Source: Deltaproteobacteria bacterium (GTDB lineage: Bacteria; Myxococcota_A; UBA9160; UBA6930). Taken from it: a DNA stretch of 32,620 nucleotides. The stretch's first letter is position 1, and the number at the start of each line of letters is the position of its first letter. This document shows, in pieces, positions 1-6,872 of this stretch. A program made the translations under genes and the position numbers. Location: positions 1 through 32,620 of the forward strand of contig JAJDAQ010000024.1 of assembly GCA_029261815.1 (NCBI GenBank), given 5' to 3'. The notes under the pieces are model-generated. The model saw only the letters and a program-made list of their open reading frames with translations, was not told the DNA's origin and searched no databases.

Positions 1-1
1 C

Positions 2-457
2 GGCGCCGACTCCGTCCGCGAACGCGAAGCCGACCAGTTCGCCGCTGAGCTCCTCACCCCCAGGGACAGCATCTCGCCGCTGCTGCCCCAGCGACTCGAC
101 CTTCGCCGCCTCGCCGAGCTGTCCCGAATCTGGGGTGTCTCGGTGCACTCCCTGCTCTACCGGTGCCGCGAGACCGGACTGCTGTCCGACTCCGCCGCAA
201 GCCGGGGCTATCAGCGCTTGCACACACTGCGCGGCCAGCCAGGCTTCCGCCCCGAACCTCTCGCCGACTTTCCGCACGAACAGCCGATCATGCTGGAGAA
301 GGCGTTCGAAGTCGCTGCGGCCACTGGTCTGGCCCTTGAGGATCTAGCCAGCGACCTCGGCTGGACCGTTCCACGTTGCCGAGAACTCCTCGGAGTCGCA
401 GTGACCCCTGATCAACGGCGACCACGACTCCAACTACTCGATCACGAGCTGCGGTAG
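2..457 (+). CDS. ImmA/IrrE-family metallopeptidase, C-terminal part (5' end outside window)
   Basis: The reading frame is already open at the left edge and stops at 455-457, so only the last ~151 residues are present. The segment EREADQFAAELLTPRD near its start is the conserved helix that follows the HExxH zinc site in ImmA/IrrE peptidases (COG2856), where the third zinc ligand (E) lies next to the A-x-x-F-A-A-x-L-L motif. The downstream pattern, a helix-turn-helix-like LAELSRIWGVSVHSLLYRCRETGLLS and then a winged tail, is also typical. The HExxH itself must lie to the left. Family members cut or inactivate XRE repressors of mobile elements or stress regulons, and a partner regulator would be expected just upstream, outside the window. 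It is a separate copy from the ImmA/IrrE gene at 1625-2524. Confidence 0.85.
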   Translation, partial: GADSVREREADQFAAELLTPRDSISPLLPQRLDLRRLAELSRIWGVSVHSLLYRCRETGLLSDSAASRGYQRLHTLRGQPGFRPEPLADFPHEQPIMLEKAFEVAAATGLALEDLASDLGWTVPRCRELLGVAVTPDQRRPRLQLLDHELR

Positions 458-631
458 ACAGAACCTGCGCGCGAGGCCTGCACCACTGCCGTGAGCAAGC
501 TCCATCAGTAGACGATTCGTCTAACACCAAATAGTCCAAAGGCAAATCGATAACTTAGATTATGTCAGGTAGAGGCTCCTGAACTGCGATTATCACCGCT
601 CCCCTGAGCGTAGGTCATCGGCGAGGAGCGC

Positions 632-748
632 CTACAGGGGCATGTCGCGGCGGGTGTCGCCGATGCGTTGGAAGCTGCGCAGCAGACCCTCGCGCCGGTA
701 GCCGGCGGCCTCGGCCGTGCAGCGGGAGGCGGTGTTGGCGGCGGCGAG
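632..748 (-). pseudogene. Relic of a GNAT acetyltransferase (C-terminal ~38 residues)
   Basis: Read on the minus strand this stretch gives ANTASRCTAEAAGYRREGLL, then SFQRIGDTRRDMPL and a stop. That is the classical end of RimJ/RimL-like GNAT N-acetyltransferases: N-x-x-S motif, GYRREG loop, and a final strand ending in D-x-x-x-L. No GNAT-like sequence continues upstream in the same frame, so only the last quarter of the domain survives. It sits in the 406-bp gap between the partial ImmA/IrrE gene and the small repeat protein. I read it as a gene fragment left by an insertion or deletion event. It is very unlikely to be active because the acetyl-CoA binding motif (R/QxxGxG/A) is missing. Confidence 0.7.
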
Positions 749-863
749 TCCCCGGCCTCGGCGCTCGGGCAGTCGTCACCGGCGGCGACAGATCGAACGG
801 GCGTAGAACCGACAACGGCGGCGACCCGAGGCTGTGCCCGAGCCGCCGCCGTTGGTTCCGCGG

Positions 864-1070
864 TTACTTACCCCGCTCCGTCACCGTGGTGTTCGGGTGA
901 CGGGCCGCCGCCGCCGGCGTGACGTACCTGCCCGTGATGGCGCTGCGGTTGCGGGTTCCCGTCCCCGTGTTGCCGCCCCGCTCGGTGACGCTCGTGCGGG
1001 GGTGGCGGGCAGCCGCCGCCTTGGAGATGTAGCGACCGGAGATGGCGCTCCGGCTGTGTCCCTTTGCCAT
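864..1070 (-). CDS. Small protein with two tandem RSA-x-x-GRY repeats
   Basis: This encodes 68 residues and starts at ATG 1070 behind a near-perfect ribosome binding site (AGGAGG, 5 nt spacing), which makes it convincing despite its size. The protein consists almost entirely of two copies of a 26-residue unit: RSAISGRYISKAAAARHPRT followed by SVTERG, and RSAITGRYVTPAAAARHPNT followed by TVTERG. The copies are identical at 20 of 26 positions and joined by a Gly/Thr/Asn linker. From memory, short proteins with this R-S-A-x-x-G-R-[YF]-[VI]...TTVTE signature, usually with one copy, are common in actinobacteria and their phages, with no known function. The protein is very basic (many Arg/His) and has no Cys. 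It is divergent from the XRE gene at 1221, and the shared 150-bp region carries a palindrome, so both may be under the same control. Confidence 0.85.
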   Translation of the reverse strand: MAKGHSRSAISGRYISKAAAARHPRTSVTERGGNTGTGTRNRSAITGRYVTPAAAARHPNTTVTERGK

Positions 1071-1174
1071 GTCGTCCTCCTAAGGACTTGATCTCACGCT
1101 CTGGGGAGCGACGCCGCCTGTATCAAGCAACGCGTACCTAGCTAAGCACGATCGAGTGCGGCGTGCAAGCCTTA

Positions 1175-1189
1175 GCAAGCGACGCTTGC
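1175..1189. promoter_or_regulatory. 15-bp palindrome, candidate XRE operator
   Basis: GCAAGCG-A-CGCTTGC is a perfect 7+7 bp inverted repeat with a one-base centre. It lies 31 bp before the ATG at 1221 and inside the divergent promoter region. Another GCAAGC at 1165-1170 lies exactly 10 bp upstream of the one at 1175, i.e. one helical turn. A symmetric site at this distance fits binding of the dimeric XRE protein encoded immediately downstream, giving autorepression. Which factor binds is inferred. Confidence 0.55.
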
Positions 1190-1220
1190 GGAACTATGCA
1201 AAAGCGTGCAGGATGAGGGC

Positions 1221-1628
1221 ATGGCGCAAGACGATTTGACCCGGTTCGAGGTGGCGAACGAGGAAACCCTCGGCTCCTACCTGCGGTCGACTCGTCGTGC
1301 TGCCGGGTTGACCCTCCGTGCGGTCGAAGAAGCCACGCACAAGGCAGTGACGAACGGGTACCTCAGCCAGATCGAGAACGGCATGGCCACCAGGCCCTCG
1401 CCGAACGTCTTGTTCCATCTGGCTGAGGTCTACAAGCTCGACTACAGCGATCTTCTTGTGCGAGGCGGACATCGTGTGCCGAGTGACCAGGCGCCGACCG
1501 GCGGAACGGTTGCAGGTCTCCCGCTCCGTGCTCTTGAAGGACTGACCGACGAAGAGCAGGCCAAGTTGCTCGAGTACATCGCCTTCCTGCGGTCGACTCG
1601 ACCAAGCGGAGGAGGAGCTCCGACGTGA
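1221..1628 (+). CDS. XRE-family helix-turn-helix regulator partnered with ImmA/IrrE
   Basis: This is a 135-residue DNA-binding protein. Residues ~15-75 form an XRE/Cro-CI domain: LGSYLRSTRRAAGLTLRAVE, with the recognition helix NGYLSQIENG and the following helix VLFHLAEVYKL. The C-terminal part contains LTDEEQAKLLEYIAFLRS, a helix often seen in XRE partners of ImmA peptidases. ATG 1221 was chosen, with AGGA about 7 nt upstream; an in-frame GTG at 1206 would add five residues. The stop overlaps the GTG start of the ImmA/IrrE gene (GTGA), so the two are translationally coupled. By analogy with ICEBs1 ImmR-ImmA, this protein probably represses genes of the element, and the peptidase relieves repression. 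Which genes it controls here is inferred. Confidence 0.88.
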   Translation: MAQDDLTRFEVANEETLGSYLRSTRRAAGLTLRAVEEATHKAVTNGYLSQIENGMATRPSPNVLFHLAEVYKLDYSDLLVRGGHRVPSDQAPTGGTVAGLPLRALEGLTDEEQAKLLEYIAFLRSTRPSGGGAPT

Positions 1629-2524
1629 GCACGATCCAGCCGGCATCTCCCGAGGAAATCCGGCGCTACGCCCGGGGCGCTCTGATCAAAGCTGGCGCCG
1701 TCGGCCAGACACCTGCGCCTCTCGACACGATTAACGAAGCTGTCGGGCTGAAGCCGGCTCAGAACCTCTTCGAGATCGGCGCCGAAACTCCGCCTGGAAT
1801 GATCTCGATCGTCAAGAAGCTCACGGGCAAAGTGTTCGGTGCCGTGGCGCTGTCGGAGAAGGTTGTCTACCTCGATCCAACGCAGCCCTACGAGCGCCGC
1901 CGCTTCACCCATGGCCACGAGATCGGTCACAAGGTGCTGCGCTGGCACCACGAGGCCTACTACGCCGATGACTTCACGAGGCTTAGTCCTGACACTCGTG
2001 AGGCACTCGAGCAGGAGGCCAATGCCTTCTCGGCCGAGCTGCTCTTCGGCCTGGAGCGCTTCACCGAGCAGGCCGACTCCTACGCACCGAGCATCGACGT
2101 CCCGCTGTCGCTCAACCCCGAGTACGCCGTGTCGGCCCAGGCCTCGCTGCGCCGCTATGCGGAGCAGAGCAGTCGCCCCCTTGCCCTACTGGTTCTTGGG
2201 CGCTACCCCGTCCACCCGAACGGCGAGCGATCGCTGAAGGTCATGGCCTCGCAGTGCACGCAGTCGACAAGCTTCCTCGAGCGCTACGGGCCCATCACCG
2301 AGATTGCCCCGGCAGCGCTGAGCACCGCCCGCGTCCCGCTCGCCGCCGAAGCGGCGCAGCTCGACATCGGCATCTGCGCCAACACGACCGAGATCACCCT
2401 CGAGACCTCACGAGGTCAGGAACGGTTCGAGGCGGGCTTGTTCTGCAACGGACGCCTGCGCTTTGCGCTCCTCTACCGCCGCAACATCCTCAGCGGCCGT
2501 CGGGTGCGAGTCGTGGCTGCGTAG
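1625..2524 (+). CDS. ImmA/IrrE-family metallopeptidase
   Basis: This 299-residue protein has the zinc-peptidase signature GHEIGHKVLRWHH at about residues 98-110 (HExxH) and EQEANAFSAELLF at about 138-150, which supplies the third ligand. The region between, and the MISIVKKLTGKVFGAVALSE / KVVYLDP segment before it, match the ImmA/IrrE fold. A long C-terminal half, after a run around SLRRYAEQSSRPLALLVLGR, resembles the GAF-like part of long IrrE-type proteins. The start is GTG 1625, preceded by GGAGGAG, overlapping the XRE stop by 4 bp. The likely job is site-specific cleavage of the co-encoded XRE regulator in response to a signal, as known for ICEBs1 ImmA and Deinococcus IrrE. All zinc ligands are present, so it should be active. 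Confidence 0.9.
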   Translation: MSTIQPASPEEIRRYARGALIKAGAVGQTPAPLDTINEAVGLKPAQNLFEIGAETPPGMISIVKKLTGKVFGAVALSEKVVYLDPTQPYERRRFTHGHEIGHKVLRWHHEAYYADDFTRLSPDTREALEQEANAFSAELLFGLERFTEQADSYAPSIDVPLSLNPEYAVSAQASLRRYAEQSSRPLALLVLGRYPVHPNGERSLKVMASQCTQSTSFLERYGPITEIAPAALSTARVPLAAEAAQLDIGICANTTEITLETSRGQERFEAGLFCNGRLRFALLYRRNILSGRRVRVVAA

Positions 2525-2596
2525 CGAAGCAACGTCGACTCGCGGAGACCCGGTGTCACCTCGGTACAGGATGCTCGCTCAAGAGCCGGAAAGAGC

Positions 2597-2613
2597 TACC
2601 GGTCCCGCCGGTA
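2597..2613 (+). terminator. Weak hairpin after the ImmA/IrrE gene
   Basis: TACCGG-tcccg-CCGGTA forms a 6-bp perfect stem with a 5-nt loop 72 bp past the stop codon. There is no T-tract. It could end or protect the XRE-ImmA transcript, but a stem this short is weak evidence. Confidence 0.25.
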
Positions 2614-2844
2614 TCGGGTCGTAGGTGCGGGCTCGGTACTAGGCGGTGAGTGCGCTCAGCCGCTGCGGTGCCGCGCAGCGTGTTCACGCTACGGGTTCGC
2701 TCAACGTACGCTCGCGGTTGCCGCGCCTCGGGCGGCCCTCCGCCATCGCACGCAGATCGCGGAGCCGGTGCCGCGCCGGAGGGCGGCGATCGAACTGACC
2801 TGAGGGCGCTTCCAATCGCCCCTGACAAGCCCGAACACGGCATC

Positions 2845-2874
2845 ACCCGGGATTCGGCGGGCATTATCCCGGGT
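2845..2874. repeat. 9-bp inverted repeat with nested CCCGGG cores
   Basis: ACCCGGGAT, a 12-bp spacer, then ATCCCGGGT: perfect 9-bp arms. Each arm is itself built on the palindrome CCCGGG, so the unit is two near-palindromic half-sites with about 21 bp (two helical turns) between centres. This looks like a cooperative binding site for a dimeric regulator, or a recombinase/partition site. It lies 104 bp downstream of the XRE-DUF5753 stop codon and far from any start codon, so its role is unknown. Confidence 0.45.
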
Positions 2875-2978
2875 AATGGATTTGCCCGTATTCGATCACC
2901 AGATGATGGATTCACGTGGCCGTGCGACGGACCAACGACTGACTGGCTCAGTGGCCGAACAGGGTGGCCACCGCGCCG

Positions 2979-3788
2979 CTAGTTCGACGGACCCTTGCGC
3001 CGCATGGCGCGGGCGGTGCGCCCCAGGAGGTCGCGCGCCTGGTCACCGTGCTGGGCGTGTGCCCAGAGCCGGTCGAACCGGGTCCGGAAGTACTCCAGGT
3101 CCTCGGGGTGGGTGGTGAACGCGGCCCCGAGGTCGGAGGCAACCTCGACGGCCTGCCGGCCGTATAGGTGGAAGCCGTAGCTGGCGACAAACGGCTTGGG
3201 CGACGCCAGGTCGAGCAGCCCGACCTCGACGTGGTCGAGCTGGCTGACCTCCGCGATGTGTTCGATCAGCGCCGCCTGCACGGCCCGGGTGCCGACGATC
3301 CAGCGCAGCGCGCCCTCGGCCAGCAGCAGCCGCCACCGGCGGTCGGGCTCGGTGAGCAGCTGGACGTGCTCCTCCCGGGCTGCCCACCACTCCGGGCCTG
3401 GGTCGCCCTCGTCCTCGCCGGCGAGCATCGTCTCGGTCCACTCACGGGTCTGCAGCACGGCGGGGACGGCGTCGCTGGTCCAGGACCAGACGTGGTCCGA
3501 GGCGCGGACGTAATCGCGGATGCGGCCCTGAACCACGTGCGCGTTGCGCAGCATCACCGCGCGCGGTACCCGGTGGGTGCTGGTGTTGATGTCCGCCAGC
3601 TCGACCAGCCGGGCGGTCTGCTCCGGGGTCGCGCCGGCCGCCTCCGCGAACGCGGCGGCGGCCTCGGCGTCGAGAGGTGGCCCCTCCCCCTTTTCCAGGC
3701 GGGACAGCTTCGCCTGGGTGAGGCCGACCACGGGGGCGAGGTCGATCTGGCGCCGGTCCCCCCGGATGGCGACGAGCAGCCGAGGCAT
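2979..3788 (-). CDS. XRE-family regulator with DUF5753 domain
   Basis: The first ~60 residues form a helix-turn-helix (DLAPVVGLTQAKLSRLEKGE) and the remaining ~200 residues form the DUF5753 ligand-like domain (IRDYVRASDHVWSWTSDAVP, LLTEPDRRWRLLLAEGALRW, YFRTRFDRLWAHA). This architecture is abundant in actinomycetes, including WhiJ-type developmental regulators that work with a small partner protein. ATG 3788 was chosen because it has AAGGGG just upstream and begins right at the first HTH helix. ATG 3854 would add 22 residues, overlap the upstream gene by 20 bp and lacks a clear ribosome binding site. The gene follows the DUF6879-like gene by 46 bp on the same strand, forming a two-gene unit. 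The target promoter is unknown. Confidence 0.88.
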   Translation of the reverse strand: MPRLLVAIRGDRRQIDLAPVVGLTQAKLSRLEKGEGPPLDAEAAAAFAEAAGATPEQTARLVELADINTSTHRVPRAVMLRNAHVVQGRIRDYVRASDHVWSWTSDAVPAVLQTREWTETMLAGEDEGDPGPEWWAAREEHVQLLTEPDRRWRLLLAEGALRWIVGTRAVQAALIEHIAEVSQLDHVEVGLLDLASPKPFVASYGFHLYGRQAVEVASDLGAAFTTHPEDLEYFRTRFDRLWAHAQHGDQARDLLGRTARAMRRKGPSN

Positions 3789-3834
3789 CTCGCCCCTTCT
3801 GCTCACCTCCTCCTGAGACCGGCGTGGCACTAGG

Positions 3835-4740
3835 TCAGGCCGCCGAGCGCCCATGTAGGTCCGGATGCGCAGCCCACCACTGGCCGTACGGGACCGCGAG
3901 CGCCCACGCAAGCTGCTGATCCCGCAGGTAAGGGGCATGCCCGCTCGGCGGGACGACCTGCGCGCCCAGGAACGCACCACCGACGTCGTAGCGCATGGCG
4001 ATCACCACCACCGGCCCGTCGGCCGGCCGGACGACCCAGTAGTCGTGGTCGACCAGGTCCGGCACCGGCTGTTCGCCTCGGCGCAGCACCCGGACCTCCT
4101 CCTGACGGGAGATCAGCGGCAGTGCGGCCTGCAGCGACATGCGCTCGTCGTCGGTGAGCACGGCCGAGACGATCCGCAGGCGCTGGGAGACCATGCCCTG
4201 CTCCCGCTCGGCGGCGAGCTGGTCCGCCCACGCGCTGACCTGGGTCGGGTCGAAACGGCCCGCCCGCCAGGCCTCGCGGTCGGCGTTCTGGGAGGCCACG
4301 TCGTACCAGGGCAGGCCCTCGCGGTGGAACAGCACGTCACCGCGGCCGCGGTAGTTGGCGTCGATCAGATCTCCGAGCTCCGCCTCGGTGAGCAGGATCG
4401 CCGGCCGGTCGGCGGCCTCGACCGTGCCGAGCTGCTCATCCGGGGCCATCAGCTCGGCGAAAGCCGCCAGCTCGGCGGGATCGGTCACCAACCTGGAGAC
4501 CAGGTAGCCGTCGGCACTCATGCGGGGCGGCACCTCGCCAACGGTCTCCCCCGGCTGCAGCTGGATCCCTCGCTCGACGAGGTACGCGGCGGCGGCCGCC
4601 GCATCGCGGACCTTGCGGGTGATGACGTAGTGGACTTCCGGCCGGTCAGGAAGCATGTGTTCGCCCGGGCAGGTGCGCTTCACGTTGCTCTCCCTCCAGG
4701 CGGCGGTCCACAGCGTGGCGATGGACAGGTTCCTGGGCAT
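3835..4740 (-). CDS. DUF6879-like protein paired with XRE-DUF5753
   Basis: This encodes 301 residues and starts at ATG 4740 with GGAAGG 7 nt upstream. The C-terminal half resembles the DUF6879 domain common beside XRE-DUF5753 regulators: VLRRGEQPVPDLVDHDYWVV, RYDVGGAFLGAQVVP and a terminal LAWALAVPYGQWWA. The N-terminal ~150 residues (MLPDRPEVHYVITRKVRDAA, EVPPRMSADGYLVSRLV) are not recognised and may be a separate domain, since stand-alone DUF6879 proteins are usually shorter (~170-200 residues). No signal peptide or membrane segment is visible. In comparable loci the partner is thought to modulate the XRE protein; that role here is inferred from position only. Confidence 0.75.
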   Translation of the reverse strand: MPRNLSIATLWTAAWRESNVKRTCPGEHMLPDRPEVHYVITRKVRDAAAAAAYLVERGIQLQPGETVGEVPPRMSADGYLVSRLVTDPAELAAFAELMAPDEQLGTVEAADRPAILLTEAELGDLIDANYRGRGDVLFHREGLPWYDVASQNADREAWRAGRFDPTQVSAWADQLAAEREQGMVSQRLRIVSAVLTDDERMSLQAALPLISRQEEVRVLRRGEQPVPDLVDHDYWVVRPADGPVVVIAMRYDVGGAFLGAQVVPPSGHAPYLRDQQLAWALAVPYGQWWAAHPDLHGRSAA

Positions 4741-5011
4741 CGGGCTTCCTTCCGGCCGGGATCAGCGCCAATACCCAAGAGTGTCCCTACGGCTGCGCAT
4801 ATTAGTCAATCCCGCTTCGCGTATCAGCGCCGGGGTGCTCCTCCAGGGTGGAATCAATACTCATATTGACCTTGCGTATAGAGCGCAGCTCTGGGCATAG
4901 TTGCACGCGGGCGGCCGTCGGCAGTGGAGCGGTGAGTCCCGCACACAGGTGAGGCCCCGGCGGGTAGCAGCCGCCGAGGCCTCGTGACCAAGGAACAGGG
5001 AGTCCAAGGCC
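4741..5011. promoter_or_regulatory. Divergent promoter region with short repeats
   Basis: This 271-bp region separates the leftward DUF6879-like/XRE unit from the rightward transfer operon. ATCAGCGCC occurs twice (4761-4769 and 4823-4831). Related elements recur: GCGCAT (4795-4800), GCGTATCAGCGC (4819-4830) and GCGTATAGAGCGC (4874-4886). Candidate -35 hexamers point outward: TTGACT on the minus strand (4804-4809) and TTGACC on the plus strand (4866-4871). Neither has a good -10 at ideal spacing. The repeats are plausible binding sites for the XRE or WhiB-like protein encoded at either side. The assignment is inferred. Confidence 0.45.
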
Positions 5012-5518
5012 ATGAGCAGGTTACGAGTGGTTCACCAGCGGGGTCGAGGCGGCGCGGCGCAGATGTCTGCCGAGGTGCGGACCGCGCTGGAGCTGGTGGC
5101 GAGGGCCGATCACCGAGTGTCGGCAGTCCAGGTGCAGGGCTTCCTGAACGCCGCCGGGTACGCCGTGCGGCACCCGGAGAGCCTGCGCCGAGTGATGGCT
5201 GAGCAGGGCGTGTGCTCCGATGCGCCTGACCCCGAGGAGTGGTTTCCGCTCGCTGACGAGGCAGAGAGCCAGCCCGGGGAACCGCTGCGGGAGCAGGTCC
5301 GTGAGCTGGGCGCAACGCTGTGCTGGGGCTGCCCGGTGCGAGGCGCATGTCTGGCCTTGTCGCTGGAGCAGGAGGACACGGTCGGCATCTGGGGCGGCCT
5401 GTGCTCGCAGGACCGCGCCGAGCTGCGTGCGCTGTGGCGAGAGCTGCGGGTCCGACTCAGCGAGGCCGACCGGTCGAACGCCGGCGGCGATGCCGCCTCC
5501 GAGGCGGCGGCCTCGTGA
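5012..5518 (+). CDS. WhiB-like Fe-S regulator at the head of the transfer operon
   Basis: This 168-residue protein carries the WhiB four-cysteine cluster: C68 in GVCSDAPDPEEWFP, then C104-W-G-C107-PVRGA-C113 (CxxCx5C), followed by the G-[IV]-W-G-G turn (GIWGG, residues 125-129) and a basic helix. These ligands bind a [4Fe-4S] cluster sensitive to O2 or NO in Wbl proteins, which act on transcription through the principal sigma factor. Unusual points are an N-terminal helical extension of ~65 residues before the first cysteine, longer than in most Wbl proteins, and an additional C131. The start is ATG 5012 with GGGAG upstream; ATG 5063 is an alternative. The stop overlaps the next start (GTGA), linking it to the conjugation genes. 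Control of transfer genes by it is inferred from this coupling. Confidence 0.9.
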   Translation: MSRLRVVHQRGRGGAAQMSAEVRTALELVARADHRVSAVQVQGFLNAAGYAVRHPESLRRVMAEQGVCSDAPDPEEWFPLADEAESQPGEPLREQVRELGATLCWGCPVRGACLALSLEQEDTVGIWGGLCSQDRAELRALWRELRVRLSEADRSNAGGDAASEAAAS

Positions 5519-5991
5519 GCACCGACACTCCGCCCATCTCCGTCGAGGAGACTGCGACGGGATCGCGGGCCGTCAAGCCGCGTGATCACCGCTTCGATCA
5601 GTCGCTCTGCCGGCCGCCGGCGCCGCGGATCGTGCCCGGTGAGCTGGTGGCCGCCCGGATCGAGCCGGCGCCGAGCCGCCGGGTCTGGGGCCGGCTGGTG
5701 CCGCGCGCACCTGAGGTGGCGTGGAGCCAGCTGGCCTGGGGGCGGATCGCGCTGCGGGCGGTCGGGTTGCTGGCGGCGGTCGCGGTCGCCGCCGGCCTGG
5801 TGTGGCTGGCCGTGCAGGCGGTGTTGTCGCTGATCGCCACCGTCGTCGCGCTGGTCGCGTTCGTCGCGGCCTGGGTGCAGGCGCACCTGCTGTTCATCGT
5901 GCTCGGCGGGGCACTGCTGCTGTACCTGCTCATCCGCTTTCGTTTCGGCTCCTCGTGTGCCGGCCTGCACTGCGGGGGGTGTCGGCGATGA
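5515..5991 (+). CDS. Two-helix membrane protein of the transfer operon
   Basis: This 158-residue protein starts at GTG 5515, overlapping the WhiB-like stop by 4 bp. The first ~75 residues are soluble and Pro/Arg-rich. They are followed by two hydrophobic segments, roughly residues 80-103 (LRAVGLLAAVAVAAGLVWLA) and 105-143 (continuous hydrophobic stretch ending LLLYLLIRFRF). The tail SSCAGLHCGGCRR has three cysteines in the last 12 residues, which could bind metal or form disulfides. No family is recognised. Its stop overlaps the DUF2637 gene start (ATGA). Position between the regulator and DUF2637/VirD4 genes suggests a membrane component or spread-type accessory protein of the transfer apparatus. 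Confidence 0.8.
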   Translation: MSTDTPPISVEETATGSRAVKPRDHRFDQSLCRPPAPRIVPGELVAARIEPAPSRRVWGRLVPRAPEVAWSQLAWGRIALRAVGLLAAVAVAAGLVWLAVQAVLSLIATVVALVAFVAAWVQAHLLFIVLGGALLLYLLIRFRFGSSCAGLHCGGCRR

Positions 5992-6872
5992 CCACCTCCG
6001 TACCCACTGACCGCGGCGAGCAGGCCAGCTGGTGGCGGCGGCTGGTTTCCGCGTTGCCGATGCGGACCGCGTTGATCGCGGTCGCGGCGGTGTGGGTGCT
6101 GGGCTGCGTGTGGTCCTACACCGAGCAGAGCGCGTTCGCCGCTTCCAAGGGGTTCGCGTTTCCGCACCTATTGCCGCTGGTGATCGACGGGTTCGCGGTG
6201 TCGATGGCCGGGGTCGCCTGGGCGGCGTCACTCGATGCGCGCCCAGCTGCCGCCGCGCGGCTGGCCACCCTAGTCGCGGTGGGTGCATCCTCGGCCAGCA
6301 ACGGCGTGTGGGCGTGGCTGCGCGCGGACCATGACCTGGTGGCGGTGGCGCTCGCGGTCGCGGTGCCGGTCGCGGCGAACCTGGCGTTCGAGGTGCTGCT
6401 GGCCGAGCTGCGCCGCCAGGTCCAGCGCCGGCGGGGATTGCCGGCCCCGGTCGCGGTGCCCTATCCCCGGCTGATCCGGGTGGTGCTGGCTCCGTGGCAG
6501 ACCTTGCGTACCTGGCGGGTGCTGGTGCTGGACCTAACCGCCGTCGAGCACTCACTCGCACCGGTCCCCGGTGAGCATCCGACCGGCGCGGGTGAGCAAG
6601 CGGCCCACTCGCCCGGCGGTGTGGTCCCGGACGGCGAGGACGACCTCGCGGAGCGGGCGAGGCGGGTCGTGACCACAGCGGAGCGACCGATCGGTCGGCG
6701 GCGGCTGGCCCGGGAGTTGGAGATCAGCGAGCACCACGCCCGCCAGCTGCTGTCCCAGGTCAGCACCGAGGGCGACGAGCGCCTGAGTGAGCACTCGGAC
6801 CCATCACCTGTACCCAGGTTGGCTTTCCCGGAGCTGGAGACCGCTGGTCGGAACGGAGCGCGTCATGTCTGA
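5988..6872 (+). CDS. DUF2637 membrane protein with C-terminal helix-turn-helix
   Basis: This 294-residue protein starts at ATG 5988 in an ATGA overlap with the previous gene. Four transmembrane helices fill residues ~25-145: LIAVAAVWVLGCVWSYTEQS, LLPLVIDGFAVSMAGVAWAA, LATLVAVGASSASNGVWAWL and LVAVALAVAVPVAANLAFEV. That is the DUF2637 pattern found in actinomycete plasmids and integrative elements beside transfer genes. After an Arg-rich segment and an acidic linker, residues ~220-250 (RRLARELEISEHHARQLLSQ) resemble a winged-helix/HTH, as in other DUF2637 proteins. It could tether DNA or the relaxosome to the membrane, but its function is not established. The coupling-protein gene starts inside its last codons. 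Confidence 0.85.
   Translation: MTTSVPTDRGEQASWWRRLVSALPMRTALIAVAAVWVLGCVWSYTEQSAFAASKGFAFPHLLPLVIDGFAVSMAGVAWAASLDARPAAAARLATLVAVGASSASNGVWAWLRADHDLVAVALAVAVPVAANLAFEVLLAELRRQVQRRRGLPAPVAVPYPRLIRVVLAPWQTLRTWRVLVLDLTAVEHSLAPVPGEHPTGAGEQAAHSPGGVVPDGEDDLAERARRVVTTAERPIGRRRLARELEISEHHARQLLSQVSTEGDERLSEHSDPSPVPRLAFPELETAGRNGARHV

Larger units (their letters stand above)
2525..2978. other. 454-bp gap with no convincing gene
   Basis: This lies between two genes that converge on it (ImmA/IrrE from the left, XRE-DUF5753 from the right). Open frames crossing it have Arg/Ser/Pro-rich translations and no recognisable motif. It contains a 6-bp hairpin at 2597-2613, an 8-bp complementary pair (GCCCTCCG near 2735 and CGGAGGGC near 2777), and the inverted repeat at 2845-2874. 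Nothing else could be recognised. Confidence 0.6.

Noticed and set aside
615..815. 66-codon minus-strand frame over the GNAT relic
   Set aside because: Its translation is Arg/Pro-rich and unlike any family, whereas the neighbouring frame shows the GNAT C-terminal motif.
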